From Modestobacter excelsi (GTDB lineage Bacteria > Actinomycetota > Actinomycetes > Mycobacteriales > Geodermatophilaceae): DNA of 64,000 bases. The stretch is taken from positions 1-64,000 of the forward strand of contig NZ_SJEX01000008.1 of NCBI RefSeq assembly GCF_005930495.1, in the 5' to 3' direction. The position numbers and the translations under genes are program-made. Within the stretch, counting starts at the first letter, position 1. Each line of letters starts with the position of its first letter. Of this stretch, positions 35,734 through 44,570 are shown piece by piece. The notes below the pieces were generated by a model. The model ran no database searches. It saw nothing but the letters and a program-made list of their open reading frames with translations, and was not told where the DNA came from.

Positions 35734-36489
35734 TCAGATGGGCAGCTTGCGGAACACCGCCCGCGGCGTGTGCCGCAGGCCGCTCATGACCCAGCGCATG
35801 GCGCCGGGCACCCACACGGTGTGCCGGCCCTTGCGGACGCCGGTGACGATCGCCTCGGCGACCGCCTCGGGCGTGGTGGCCAGCGGCGCGTCGGCGATCC
35901 CCTCGGTCATCTTCGACCTGACGAAGCCGGGACGGACCACGAGGACCGAGACGCCGGAGCCCACCAGGGAGTCCGCGAGACCGGAGTAGAAGGCGTCCAG
36001 ACCGGCCTTGGTCGACCCGTAGACGAAGTTCGACGCCCGCGGCCGTTCCCCGGCGACCGAGGAGAGCGCGACGATGACCCCGTGCCCCTGCCGGCGCATG
36101 AGGTTGGCCAGCTCCGTGCCGACCACCGTGGGCGCCACGTAGTTGACCTGCGCCAGCTGGGCGACGGCGGCGGGCTCGGTGCGCAGCTGGTCGGCGTCGC
36201 CGAGCAGCCCGAAGGCGACCACCGCGACGTCGACGTCACCGCCGGCGGCCGCCGCGGCGACCATCGACGCCGGCGAGGAGGCGTCGTCGGCGTCAAAGTC
36301 GACGACCTCGACGGTGCCACCCGCGGCCTTGAGCTCGTCGGCGACGGCGCTGCGGCGCGGGGTGTCCCGCGCCGCCAGGACGATCCGCAGCGGCCGCTCG
36401 GCCAGGTACCTGCGGGCGGTGGCCACGGCGATGTCGGAGGTGCCGCCGACGAGCAGCAGCGAGCTGGGGGAACCGAGTGCGTCGATCAC
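35734..36489 (-). CDS. dprE2: Decaprenyl-phosphoryl-2-keto-ribose reductase (DprE2)
   Basis: With DprE1, DprE2 epimerises decaprenyl-phosphoryl-ribose to decaprenyl-phosphoryl-arabinose, the only arabinose donor for AftA, AftB and Emb. It is a 251-residue SDR with LLLVGGTSDIAVA (NADH loop), DVDVAVVAFGLLGDADQL, ALSSVAGERPRASNFVYGSTKAGLDAFY (Ser-Tyr-Lys), and the end RHTPRAVFRKLPI, nearly the same as Rv3791. Its ATG overlaps the TGA of dprE1 (36486-36489), so the pair is coupled. The stop lies 16 bases from the convergent coiled-coil gene. Confidence 0.95.
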   Translation of the reverse strand: MIDALGSPSSLLLVGGTSDIAVATARRYLAERPLRIVLAARDTPRRSAVADELKAAGGTVEVVDFDADDASSPASMVAAAAAGGDVDVAVVAFGLLGDADQLRTEPAAVAQLAQVNYVAPTVVGTELANLMRRQGHGVIVALSSVAGERPRASNFVYGSTKAGLDAFYSGLADSLVGSGVSVLVVRPGFVRSKMTEGIADAPLATTPEAVAEAIVTGVRKGRHTVWVPGAMRWVMSGLRHTPRAVFRKLPI

Positions 36490-37871
36490 AGTGCGAGCCT
36501 CCTGGCCAGGTCGGAGGTGAAGACACCGTCGGGGTCCACCCGCTTGCGGACGGCCCGGAAGTCGTCGAGCCGGTCGTACATCTTCTCGAAGGTCTCCGGG
36601 CGCACCCGGGAGTCCTTGGCCAGGTAGGTGCGGCCCGCCGCGGCGATGACGACCTCGTCGAGGGAGTCGAGCAGGCCGGCCAGCCCCTTCATCACCGGGA
36701 TGTCCAGCGCGAGCGTCCAGCCGGGCGAGGGGTAGGACAGCATGCCCGGGTTCCCCGGGCCGAACCGCTTGAGCACGGCGAGGAAGGAGGCGGTCCCGAA
36801 GGAGCTGAGCCGGTCCAGCACCTCACGCATGGCCTCCTCCTGCCCGAAGGGCACGGTGACCTGGTACTGCACGAAGCCGCGCGGCCCGTAGATGCGGTTC
36901 CAGCCACCGACGGCGTCCAGCGGGTGGAAGAAGGTCGGGATGCTCTGCAGCTGGTCCCGCTTCTTCTTCGGGGCCTTGCGGTACCAGACCTCGTTGAACG
37001 CCGCGACCGTGGCCAGGTTGAGCAGGCCGGGCGGGAAGACGTCGGGCACCGAGGCCTTGACCGAGCCGTGGTACTTCAGCGGGTCGGTCCGGCGCTTGGC
37101 CGGCAGTTCGTCCAGCTTGGCGAACCGGCCGCGGGTGACGACCGAGCGGCCCATCCGCTTGCCCTTGGCGAGGGTGTCGATCCAGGCCACCGAGTACTCG
37201 TAGAGGTGGTCGGTCTCGGTGAGCAGCGTCATCAGCGAGTCCAGGTCCTCGGTCCGGTCGGTGTCGACCAGGCAGCGCGAGGACTCGATCGCCTTCATCT
37301 GCACCTGCGCCCGCAGGATGACCCCGGTCAGGCCCATGCCGCCGGCGGTGGCCCAGAACAGGTCGGCGTCGGACTCCGGGCTGATCCGGCGGACCTGCCC
37401 GTCCGCCGTCAGCAGGTCGATCCAGCGCACGTGAGAAGCGAAGCTGCCGGCGACGTGGTGGTTCTTGCCGTGGATGTCGGCGGCGATGGCCCCGCCGACG
37501 GTCACCAGCCGGGTGCCCGGCGTCACCGGGACGAAGAAGCCCTGCGGGACGAACTGGTTCATCAGCTCGTCCAGGGAGATCCCGGCCTCGACGTCGACCA
37601 GGCCGGTCTCCAGGTCGGCGTGCAGCACCCGGGCGGCGGCGGTCATGTCCAGCACGGTGCCGCCGGCGTTCTGCGCGGCGTCGCCGTAGCTGCGGGCCAG
37701 GCCGCGGGCCACGACACCGCGACCGGTGGCGGCCAGCACGGCGGCGCGGACGTCGTCGTCGTCGTGGACCGGGGTGAGCGCGGCACGGGTCGGGGCGGTG
37801 CGGCCCCAGCCGACGAGCGGGACGCGGGGAGGTTCGGGTGCGGTGGTGGAGAGGAGAGCGGTGTCAGCCAC
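36486..37871 (-). CDS. dprE1: Decaprenyl-phosphoryl-ribose 2'-oxidase (DprE1), with Ala at the benzothiazinone-reactive Cys site
   Basis: DprE1 oxidises decaprenyl-phosphoryl-ribose at C2 using FAD, a periplasmic-side step. The 461-residue length equals that of M. tuberculosis DprE1. GRGVVARGLARSYGDAAQN and TVGGAIAADIHGKNHHVAGSF (FAD site) and TYLAKDSR (catalytic Lys) are conserved. The segment aligned with M. tuberculosis WNICVDF reads WTLALDI, so the Cys387 attacked by benzothiazinones is Ala388 here (GCG at 36708-36710). It overlaps ubiA by 8 bases upstream and dprE2 by 4 bases downstream. Confidence 0.96.
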   Translation of the reverse strand: MADTALLSTTAPEPPRVPLVGWGRTAPTRAALTPVHDDDDVRAAVLAATGRGVVARGLARSYGDAAQNAGGTVLDMTAAARVLHADLETGLVDVEAGISLDELMNQFVPQGFFVPVTPGTRLVTVGGAIAADIHGKNHHVAGSFASHVRWIDLLTADGQVRRISPESDADLFWATAGGMGLTGVILRAQVQMKAIESSRCLVDTDRTEDLDSLMTLLTETDHLYEYSVAWIDTLAKGKRMGRSVVTRGRFAKLDELPAKRRTDPLKYHGSVKASVPDVFPPGLLNLATVAAFNEVWYRKAPKKKRDQLQSIPTFFHPLDAVGGWNRIYGPRGFVQYQVTVPFGQEEAMREVLDRLSSFGTASFLAVLKRFGPGNPGMLSYPSPGWTLALDIPVMKGLAGLLDSLDEVVIAAAGRTYLAKDSRVRPETFEKMYDRLDDFRAVRKRVDPDGVFTSDLARRLAL

Positions 37872-38865
37872 TGAATACCCCCAGGGCGACGGTCAGCGCC
37901 CAGAGGGCGCCGAGGATGAGCAGGACACGGTCGTGCATGACGATCTCCTCGGGGGCGCCGGCGGCGCCCTTGTCGACGTCCCGCGCGTACCGCAGGATCG
38001 CCAGGACGAAGGGGGCGATGGAGAAGGTGGCCCACGGGACGCCGTCCTGGGCCTCCGCCATCTCGAAGGCCCACAGGCTGTACGCGGACAGCGCCACCGC
38101 GGCCGAAAGACTCCATACGAAACGCAGGTAGCTCGCGGAGTACTCCCGCAGGGTCTTCCGCGTCGCGGCGGCGTCGCCGACGACGATCAGCTCGGAGTAG
38201 CGCTTCCCGGCCACCATGAACAGCGAGCCGAAGGCCGCCACCAGCAGGAACCACTGGGACAGCACCAGCCCGGCCGCCACACCGCCGGCGATGCCGCGGA
38301 GCAGGAACCCGGAGGCGACCACGGCCAGGTCGATGACCGGCTCGTTCTTCAGGAAAGTGCAGTAGGCCAGCTGGATGACCACGTAGCTGGCCAGCACCCA
38401 CGCCAGGGCCGGCCGGGTGAGCAGCGCGCCGGCGGTCAGGGTGCCGGCGAAGAGCACGACGGCGATCGCGACGGCCGCCGAGCGCGGCACCAGGCCGGCG
38501 GCGATCGGCCGGAACCGCTTGCGCGGGTGCCGCCGGTCCTCCTCGACGTCGATCGAGTCGTTGACCAGGTACACGCCGGAGGCGGCCAGGCAGAACAGCG
38601 CGAAGGCGACGGCGGTGGGCCCCATCACGTCGGGGTTGAACACCTCGCCGGCGGCGAGCGGCGCCGCGAGCACGAGGACGTTCTTGACCCACTGCCGGGG
38701 CCGCAGTGCGCGGACGAAGCCCCAGGGGCGAGAGCCCCGGAAGCCCGGCGTCCGCGGCGGCGGGGCGACCTTGCCGGGTTGACCCGTGCCTGCCACCGGG
38801 CTGAGCGCCGGACCCGTGCGCACGGTCCCGGGAGAGGTGGGGGCCGGTTGCGGCTGAGCGGTCAC
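37864..38865 (-). CDS. ubiA: Decaprenyl-phosphate phosphoribosyltransferase (UbiA/Rv3806c-like)
   Basis: This membrane prenyltransferase-fold enzyme transfers 5-phosphoribose from PRPP to decaprenyl phosphate, the first committed step to the arabinose donor. The product has the first Asp motif [43 protein letters not shown] at the membrane entry, a second motif around AGKRYSELIVVGD, and about nine helices. It has 333 residues, with a Pro-rich N-terminal tail of about 45. It is chained between the PAP2 gene (4-base overlap) and dprE1 (8-base overlap), giving a four-gene donor operon PAP2-ubiA-dprE1-dprE2. Confidence 0.94.
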   Translation of the reverse strand: MTAQPQPAPTSPGTVRTGPALSPVAGTGQPGKVAPPPRTPGFRGSRPWGFVRALRPRQWVKNVLVLAAPLAAGEVFNPDVMGPTAVAFALFCLAASGVYLVNDSIDVEEDRRHPRKRFRPIAAGLVPRSAAVAIAVVLFAGTLTAGALLTRPALAWVLASYVVIQLAYCTFLKNEPVIDLAVVASGFLLRGIAGGVAAGLVLSQWFLLVAAFGSLFMVAGKRYSELIVVGDAAATRKTLREYSASYLRFVWSLSAAVALSAYSLWAFEMAEAQDGVPWATFSIAPFVLAILRYARDVDKGAAGAPEEIVMHDRVLLILGALWALTVALGVFSG

Positions 38866-39404
38866 GATCGGGCCTTCCTGGAGGTGGGGGAGGTCATGCG
38901 GCGCCGGACGACGGTGGCCACGGTGGCCCCGAGCGCGGCGCCGGAGAGGACGTCACTGGGGTAGTGCACACCCAGCAGCACCCGCGAGACCAGCATCGCG
39001 CCGGTCGCCGTGGCCATCACCGGAGCACCCAGCATGGGGGCGAAGCCGACGGCGGCTGCGGCGGTCGAGGTGCTGTGCGCGCTGGGGAAGGACAGCCGGC
39101 TGGGCGTGGCGACCAGGGCCGGCACGTCCTCGAGGGCGGGGCGCACCCGCCGCACCACCCGCTTGACGACCACGCCGGCGGCGTGGGCGACCACGACACC
39201 GACGGTCCCGGCGACCCACTCGTCCCGCCGGCGGCCGGAGAGCCAGCCGACGGCGCCGAGGGCGATCCAGCCCAGGGCGTGCTCACCGAAGTGGGACATC
39301 CCCTGGGCGACCGGGACGGCGGGGGTCTCCCCGAGGGCGCGGCGTGTGGAGCGGAGCACGGCGTGATCGAGACGGATCAGGCCGGTACCGCGGGCAGCAG
39401 TCAT
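38862..39404 (-). CDS. PAP2-family phosphatase, likely decaprenyl-phosphoryl-5-phosphoribose phosphatase
   Basis: The 180-residue membrane protein has the PAP2 motifs KRVVRRVRPALED, PSAHSTSTAAAA and SRVLLGVHYPSDVLSG with the catalytic His. Its place directly before ubiA matches Rv3807c-Rv3806c. The proposed job is removal of the 5-phosphate from decaprenyl-phosphoryl-phosphoribose before DprE1 acts. It is the first gene of the donor operon, divergent across 82 bases from the TIGR03089 gene. Confidence 0.9.
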   Translation of the reverse strand: MTAARGTGLIRLDHAVLRSTRRALGETPAVPVAQGMSHFGEHALGWIALGAVGWLSGRRRDEWVAGTVGVVVAHAAGVVVKRVVRRVRPALEDVPALVATPSRLSFPSAHSTSTAAAAVGFAPMLGAPVMATATGAMLVSRVLLGVHYPSDVLSGAALGATVATVVRRRMTSPTSRKARS

Positions 39405-39486
39405 CGGGGGCTGACTCTAATCGGGATGGCACCGCGGACGCGGGAGCGTGGCGGACCGGTCCGGCTTCAGCTGTCACTCTGTTCTC

Positions 39487-40290
39487 GTGCCCCCCTCTTC
39501 CCCCAGGACACCCGCCGCCCTGCTCACCGAGGCCCTCCGCCGGGATGCCGCGGCGCCGCTGGTGACCTACTACGACGACGTGTCCGGCGAGCGGGTGGAG
39601 CTGTCGGCCACCACGCTGGCGAACTGGGTCGCCAAGACCGCCAACCTGCTGCAGGAGGAGTTCGACGTCGGGCCGGGCAGCGTGGTCGCGGTGGCGCTGC
39701 CGGTGCACTGGCAGACCGCCGCGGTGCTGCTGGGCACGTGGAGCTGCGGCGCCGCGGTGCTCGACACGGCCGGGGAGGACGACGACCGGTTCGCCGAGGC
39801 CGACGTCGTGCTGGCCGCCGCCGACCGGCTGCCCCCGCTGGAGGAGCAGGCCCTGCCCGAGCTGATGGGCCTGTCGCTGCACCCGATGGGCCTGGGCATG
39901 GCCGGTTACGTCGGCCCCGCCCGCGACTTCGCCCTCGAGGTGCGCGGGCACGGCGATGTCTTCAGCCCGTGGCAACCGGTCGACCCCGGCGGCCCGGGGC
40001 TGGTCCTGGGCACCGGCGAGCTGACCCTGGGCGGTCTGGTCGAGGCGGCGACCGAGCTCGCCGACCGGCTGGGCATCGGAGCCGGCGACCGGGTGCTCGT
40101 CGACGAGCGGACCGCGCTGGAGGCCGGGCCGGTGGCCTGGCTGCTCGCACCCCTGGTCGCAGGCGCCTCGCTGGTGCTCTGCCGGTCCGCGGACCCCTCG
40201 GGACTGGCGCACCGCGCGGAGGTCGAGCGGGTCACCGCTACGCTCGGCCTCACGCTCGACGGGATCCGCGAGCTGGGCCGCCCCGCCTGA
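39487..40290 (+). CDS. TIGR03089 family protein (truncated acyl-adenylate synthetase-like)
   Basis: The 267-residue product resembles the N-terminal part of AMP-binding enzymes (VTYYDDVSGERVELSATTLANWVAKTANLL) but lacks the ATP-binding P-loop and the C-terminal lid, as is normal for this actinobacterial family. The function is unknown. The GTG at 39487 starts VPPSSPRTPAALLTEALRRD; the longer frame from 39448 adds residues with no family likeness. In M. tuberculosis the relative (Rv3268) follows the LCP gene Rv3267, so the position here is a trace of that order. Confidence 0.85.
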   Translation: MPPSSPRTPAALLTEALRRDAAAPLVTYYDDVSGERVELSATTLANWVAKTANLLQEEFDVGPGSVVAVALPVHWQTAAVLLGTWSCGAAVLDTAGEDDDRFAEADVVLAAADRLPPLEEQALPELMGLSLHPMGLGMAGYVGPARDFALEVRGHGDVFSPWQPVDPGGPGLVLGTGELTLGGLVEAATELADRLGIGAGDRVLVDERTALEAGPVAWLLAPLVAGASLVLCRSADPSGLAHRAEVERVTATLGLTLDGIRELGRPA

Positions 40291-40326
40291 CCCATTCCGC
40301 CCAGCCTTGATGGACGGTGGTCAGCA

Positions 40327-41124
40327 GTGGACAAGGTCGTCGCCAGCACCCGTGAGGCCGTGGCGGACATCCCCGACGGCGCGACCCTCGCCGTCGGCGG
40401 GTTCGGGCTCTGCGGGGTGCCGATCGCACTGATCGACGCGCTTCTGGAGCAGGGCACCCACGGGCTCACCACGATCTCCAACAACTGCGGGGTCGACGAC
40501 CAGGCGCTGGGCGTGCTGCTTTACGCCGGCCGGATCGGAAAGACGATCAGCTCCTTCGTCGGCGGCAACAAGGAACTCGCCCGGCTCTACCTCACCGGCC
40601 AGATGGAGGTCGAGCTGACCCCGCAGGGCACGCTCGCCGAGCGGCTGCGCGCCGGCGGCACCGGCATCCCCGCGTTCTACACCCCCACCGGCGTCGGCAC
40701 CCTGGTCGCTGACGGCGGCATCCCGGTGCGCTACGACGCCGAGGGCAACGTGGTGGCCACCAGCGCTCCCAAGGAGGTGCGCGAGTTCGACGGCCGCCAG
40801 TACGTGCTGGAGACCGCGCTCACCGCCGACTTCGGGCTGGTCCGGGCCGCGGTGGGTGACCGGCACGGCAACCTGGTCTTCCACGAGTCCGCGCGCAACT
40901 TCAACCCGCTGGCCGGCATGGCCGGGCGGGTCACCATCGCCGAGGTCGAGCAGCTCGTCGAACCCGGCGAGATCCGTCCCGAGGACGTCCACCTCGCCGG
41001 GGTCTACGTGCAGCGCGTCGTCGAGGTCGGCGCCGAGGGCAAGAAGATCGAGTTCCGCACCACCCGCCCCCGCCGGAGCGCGTCCACCCCCGCGGCGGCC
41101 GGCACCGAGACGACGGAGGCCTGA
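40327..41124 (+). CDS. scoA: 3-oxoacid CoA-transferase, subunit A
   Basis: This is the alpha subunit of a ketoacid CoA-transferase (succinyl-CoA:3-ketoacid type), used in ketone-body or fatty-acid catabolism. [18 protein letters not shown] (CoA-binding GxGGF/GxPxxL), [32 protein letters not shown] and [30 protein letters not shown] are family motifs. It has 265 residues with a Ser/Thr/Ala tail and starts with GTG at 40327. The B subunit starts one base after its stop. Confidence 0.93.
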   Translation: MDKVVASTREAVADIPDGATLAVGGFGLCGVPIALIDALLEQGTHGLTTISNNCGVDDQALGVLLYAGRIGKTISSFVGGNKELARLYLTGQMEVELTPQGTLAERLRAGGTGIPAFYTPTGVGTLVADGGIPVRYDAEGNVVATSAPKEVREFDGRQYVLETALTADFGLVRAAVGDRHGNLVFHESARNFNPLAGMAGRVTIAEVEQLVEPGEIRPEDVHLAGVYVQRVVEVGAEGKKIEFRTTRPRRSASTPAAAGTETTEA

Positions 41125-41125
41125 C

Positions 41126-41794
41126 ATGGCACTCACCCGCAACGAGCTCGCCGCCCGCGCCGCCCTCGAGCTGGAGGACGGCCAGTACGTCAACCTCGGC
41201 ATCGGGATGCCGACGCTCGTGCCCAACTACGTGCCCGACGGCGTGCACGTGGTGCTGCACAGCGAGAACGGCATCCTCGGCGTCGGCCCCTACCCCTTCG
41301 AGGGCGAGGAGGACGCCGACCTGATCAACGCCGGCAAGGAGACCGTCACGATCCTGCCGGGCGCGAGCTTCTTCGACTCCTCGATGTCCTTCGGCATCAT
41401 CCGCGGCGGTGCCCTCGACCTCGCCATCCTCGGCGCCATGCAGGTCAACCCCCGCGGTGACCTGGCCAACTGGCTCATCCCCGGCAAGATGGTCAACGGC
41501 ATGGGCGGCGCGATGGACCTGGTGCAGGGCGCCAAGCGGGTGATCGTGATGATGGAGCACGTCGCCCGGGACGGGTCGCCGAAGATCGTCGAGGAGTGCA
41601 CCCTGCCGTTGACCGGCAAGGCGTGCGTCGACCGGATCATCACCGACCTGGCCGTCATCGACGTCACCGAGACGGGCCTGGTGCTGCGTGAGGTGGCCCC
41701 GGGCAGCACCGTCGAGGAGGTGGTCGCCGCCACCGGCGCTGCCCTGCAGGTCAGCGGCGACGTGCCGACGACGACCCTCCCGGCTGCGGTGTGA
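41126..41794 (+). CDS. scoB: 3-oxoacid CoA-transferase, subunit B
   Basis: This is the beta subunit with the catalytic Glu in [54 protein letters not shown] and [23 protein letters not shown] are characteristic. It has 222 residues, starting with ATG at 41126. Its TGA (41792-41794) is followed immediately by hairpin repeat copy B, a likely transcription end before the DUF1028 gene. Confidence 0.94.
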   Translation: MALTRNELAARAALELEDGQYVNLGIGMPTLVPNYVPDGVHVVLHSENGILGVGPYPFEGEEDADLINAGKETVTILPGASFFDSSMSFGIIRGGALDLAILGAMQVNPRGDLANWLIPGKMVNGMGGAMDLVQGAKRVIVMMEHVARDGSPKIVEECTLPLTGKACVDRIITDLAVIDVTETGLVLREVAPGSTVEEVVAATGAALQVSGDVPTTTLPAAV

Positions 41795-41855
41795 GGAAGG
41801 ACCCCCCTGCCCCCCACGCCTCGCACGCTCGGCGCGGGCCCCTGCAGGGGGGCCG
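41795..41855 (+). repeat. Hairpin repeat element, copy B (directly after the scoB stop)
   Basis: GGAAGGACCCCCCTGC starts at the base after the scoB TGA. The centre is C-rich with CTCGC/GCTCG motifs, and the element ends GGGCCCCTGCAGGGGGGCCG. The arms GGACCCCCCTGC and GCAGGGGGGCC can pair. It belongs to the same family as copies A, C and D and may act as a terminator. Confidence 0.7.
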
Positions 41856-41879
41856 TACACGGTGCAGGAACGAAGGTCG

Positions 41880-42701
41880 ATGACCTTCTCCGTCATCGCC
41901 CGGGACGCCGCCACCGGTGACCTGGGCATCGCCGTCTCCTCCTGCATCCTGGCGGTCGGCCGGGCGGTGCCGACCGTGCGTCCCGGGGTCGGCGTCATCG
42001 CCGTCCAGGCCCGCAGCCGGCGCGGGCTGGGCGCCTCGCTGCTGGCCGGGCTCGCCGAGGGCCGCTCGCCGCAGGAGCTGGTGCGGCACGCCTCGCACGC
42101 CGCGGAGGACGTCGACCGGCAGATCGCCGTGCTCGACGCCACCGGGCAGGTCGCCGCCGACACCGGCCGCGGGTCGCTGCCGGCCAGCGGCCACCTGCTC
42201 GGTGAGGGCTTCAGCGTGCAGGGCAACATGCTCGCCTCCCCCGACGTGCTGCCGGCCATGTCGGCCGCGTGCGCCGCGGCGGGCGGGTCGCTCGCCGACC
42301 GGCTGCTGGCGGCGCTGACCGCGGGCCAGGACGCCGGTGGGGACCTGCGCGGCCGGCAGTCCGCCGCCCTGCAGGTGGTCACCGGCCACCCGGCCACCGC
42401 CGACGACGACGGCGTCCGGGTGGACCTGCGGGTCGACGACTCCGGCGACCCGGTCGCGCAGCTGCGGATGCTGCGCAACCTGCAGCGCGCCTACGACGAG
42501 CGCGACTACGAGACCCTCGCCGTCTTCGCCCCCGAGGGCGCCCGCGACCTCTATGCGGCGCTGGCCGCGTCCCGCCGCGGCGACCGGGCAGCGGCACGCA
42601 CGGCGCTGGAGGCGGTGCGCACCCGGCCGGGCTGGTCGACGTGGCTGGCCTCGATGGCGGGTGACTCCCGGCTGTCGGCGGTCTCCCAGCTGCTGGACTG
42701 A
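41880..42701 (+). CDS. DUF1028 family protein (Ntn-hydrolase-like)
   Basis: The 273-residue product starts MTFSVIARDAATGDLGIAVSSCILAVGRAVP, the standard opening of DUF1028 proteins, followed by GVIAVQA and GSLPASGHLLGEGFSVQGNML. Members are thought to have an N-terminal-nucleophile hydrolase fold, with no firmly known reaction. The ATG at 41880 follows GAAGGTCG and lies 25 bases after repeat copy B. Residues about 220 onward form a helical tail that may be a small peptidoglycan-binding-like or TPR-like extension. Confidence 0.88.
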   Translation: MTFSVIARDAATGDLGIAVSSCILAVGRAVPTVRPGVGVIAVQARSRRGLGASLLAGLAEGRSPQELVRHASHAAEDVDRQIAVLDATGQVAADTGRGSLPASGHLLGEGFSVQGNMLASPDVLPAMSAACAAAGGSLADRLLAALTAGQDAGGDLRGRQSAALQVVTGHPATADDDGVRVDLRVDDSGDPVAQLRMLRNLQRAYDERDYETLAVFAPEGARDLYAALAASRRGDRAAARTALEAVRTRPGWSTWLASMAGDSRLSAVSQLLD

Positions 42702-42720
42702 CCCGGGCGGACCGCCCGGG
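42702..42720 (+). terminator. Hairpin directly after the DUF1028 stop
   Basis: CCCGGGCGG and CCGCCCGGG form a perfect 9-base inverted repeat with one central base. In practice this is a 7-bp stem with a GGACC loop. It begins at the base after the TGA. The following 205 bases up to the next start show no other clear feature. Confidence 0.6.
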
Positions 42721-42925
42721 CGCCTGCTCCCGGCGACACGTCTGGGGCACAGCGCGGCCAGTGGGACGGCAGGGTCCTGCTGGGCCCGTCAGCGCTGCTG
42801 CCGCTGTGTCGGACGACCTACGCTCCGCCGCAGAAGACAGCGGTGCAGCCGGCCCGTTCCGGAGCGATGCACCCGCCGCCGGCGCCGGAGTCCCGGCCGC
42901 GGTCCAGCCCACCTCAGGAGACCCC

Positions 42926-44323
42926 TTGCGTCGATGGCTCTGGCCCGCCCTGGCTGCGGCGGCTTTCGTCCTCTACAACGTGCAGCACTGGTGGGACGCC
43001 CCGGGTGACGACTGGTCGTCGATCTGGGTGGGGGCCGCCATGGTGGCCGGTGGCCGAGCCGATCTCCTGTACACCATCGACCCCGACCGCTTCACCGACG
43101 TCGGGGACCCGGCAGCCTGGTCGGCGTTCGCCGAGGTGGTGGGCCGGCAGACGCTGGGGCACCCGTACGTGCACGAGCCCGGGTTCGCCTACGCGCTCAG
43201 CGTCCTGGCCGGCCCCGGCTCGTGGTCGACGTCCCTGCACGTGCTGCTGGTGCTCGACGTGCTCGCCCTCGTGGGCATCACCTGGATCGTGGGGCGCACG
43301 TGGGCTCCGGTCCTGCTCCAGCCGGTGCCCTTCGCCGTCACCCTGCTCGTCCTGTCGCTCAGCGAGCCCGTCCGGTACGGGCTCTGGCTCGGCCAGACGA
43401 CGCCCCTCATCCTGCTGCTGACGATCGGGGCCGTGGCCCTGGCGCGGCGCCACCCCGTGCTCGCCGGCCTGCTGCTGGCCATCCCGGTGTCCATCAAGAT
43501 CACGCCGGTGCTGATCGCAGGCTGGTGGCTCCTCGACCGCCGCCGTCGCACGGCCCTGCTGGGTCTGCTCGGGGGCCTCGCCGGGCTGGCGCTGGTGCAG
43601 CTGGTCCTCGTCGACCGGAGCGTGGTGACGGCGTTCGTCACCGCTCTCCGGCACGTGCAACGCACCACGACGACGGGCTTCTCCAACCAGAGCCTGATCG
43701 CCTGGCTCGAGGACCTCCACGTGACCGACCCCCAGGGCAGCTACCCCACGCTGGAGGTCACCGGTTGGGTCAGCGCACTGTCCACCGGTCTGCTGGTGGT
43801 GGTCGTCGTCGCCGTGCTGTCCCGCGCCGTCCGGATGCAGCGCGCGGGCATCGACGCGGAGCGCTTCGCCGCCGCCGGCCTGCTCACCGCCAGCCTGCCC
43901 TTCACGTCCCTGTCCTGGACCCACTACTGCGTGCTGCTCCTCGTGCCGGCCGCCGTCCTCGTCTCCGCAGCGCGGTCGGGAGCCGGCCGCTGGCCGTACC
44001 TGGCCGTCGCCGTCCTCGTCGCGCTGAACATGCAGCCGCTGGCCGTGGACGGGCCGTCCAACCTCGCGACCCCCGACGTGCTCATCCGCTCCCACCTGTT
44101 GGCCGCGCTGGTCGCGCTGGTGGCGGTCCTCGCGCTCCCCGCGCGCGTGTGGGGCCAGGCGGCGGCACGACCGGACGCGGAGGACGGCGCTGGGACCAGC
44201 CCCGTGACCGAGCCGCTCACGCCGATCGCGACGACCCGCGACGACGGCGCGCCGGGCGCCCCCGACCCCGTGGTCCCCAGTCCGCCCGCACCGCTGGTCA
44301 CCCAGGGGCGGTCACTCGGCTGA
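42926..44323 (+). CDS. GT87-type (DUF2029) membrane glycosyltransferase
   Basis: This is a multi-pass GT-C enzyme, probably using polyprenyl-phosphate sugars on the outer face. After the first helix comes the likely catalytic Asp region GDDWSSIWVGAAMVAGGRADLLYTID. Later motifs GLWLGQTTPLILLL and PVSIKITPVLIAGWWLLDRRRR are typical of GT87 members such as PimE and AftC. The TTG at 42926, 5 bases after AGGAGA, gives 465 residues; an ATG at 42761 would add a low-complexity tail. It ends in a Pro/Ala/Thr-rich region. It could supply a branching activity like AftC, but nothing in the sequence proves this. Confidence 0.72.
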   Translation: MRRWLWPALAAAAFVLYNVQHWWDAPGDDWSSIWVGAAMVAGGRADLLYTIDPDRFTDVGDPAAWSAFAEVVGRQTLGHPYVHEPGFAYALSVLAGPGSWSTSLHVLLVLDVLALVGITWIVGRTWAPVLLQPVPFAVTLLVLSLSEPVRYGLWLGQTTPLILLLTIGAVALARRHPVLAGLLLAIPVSIKITPVLIAGWWLLDRRRRTALLGLLGGLAGLALVQLVLVDRSVVTAFVTALRHVQRTTTTGFSNQSLIAWLEDLHVTDPQGSYPTLEVTGWVSALSTGLLVVVVVAVLSRAVRMQRAGIDAERFAAAGLLTASLPFTSLSWTHYCVLLLVPAAVLVSAARSGAGRWPYLAVAVLVALNMQPLAVDGPSNLATPDVLIRSHLLAALVALVAVLALPARVWGQAAARPDAEDGAGTSPVTEPLTPIATTRDDGAPGAPDPVVPSPPAPLVTQGRSLG

Positions 44324-44570
44324 GCAGGCAGCTCCCGAGGCGGGCGTCTCGCCGGTCGTGGGCTGTGCTCGCACCACGGCAACCGGTCACGTCGCCGTCC
44401 TGACGCGCCGATGACCCACCCGGGGCTCGGCTCCGCCCAGTTCCCGACCCAACGCAACGCAGAGGCCGCAACCGGACGACCCCGGACGGCGACACCGGCA
44501 GGGGTCGTGGACGACTCGCTGCGGCAACGGGCCGCTACCGGTGCCGCTCCTGCCTGATCGAGGAGAAACC

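Noticed and set aside
42926-44323. Naming the GT87 protein aftC
   Set aside because: Only the general GT87 pattern is visible and the genes next to it are not those next to aftC in mycobacteria, so the symbol was left empty.
44324-44570. Possible tRNA or small RNA in the gap before the lipoprotein gene
   Set aside because: There are GC-rich partial stems but no cloverleaf, no CCA-type end and no strong promoter-terminator pair.
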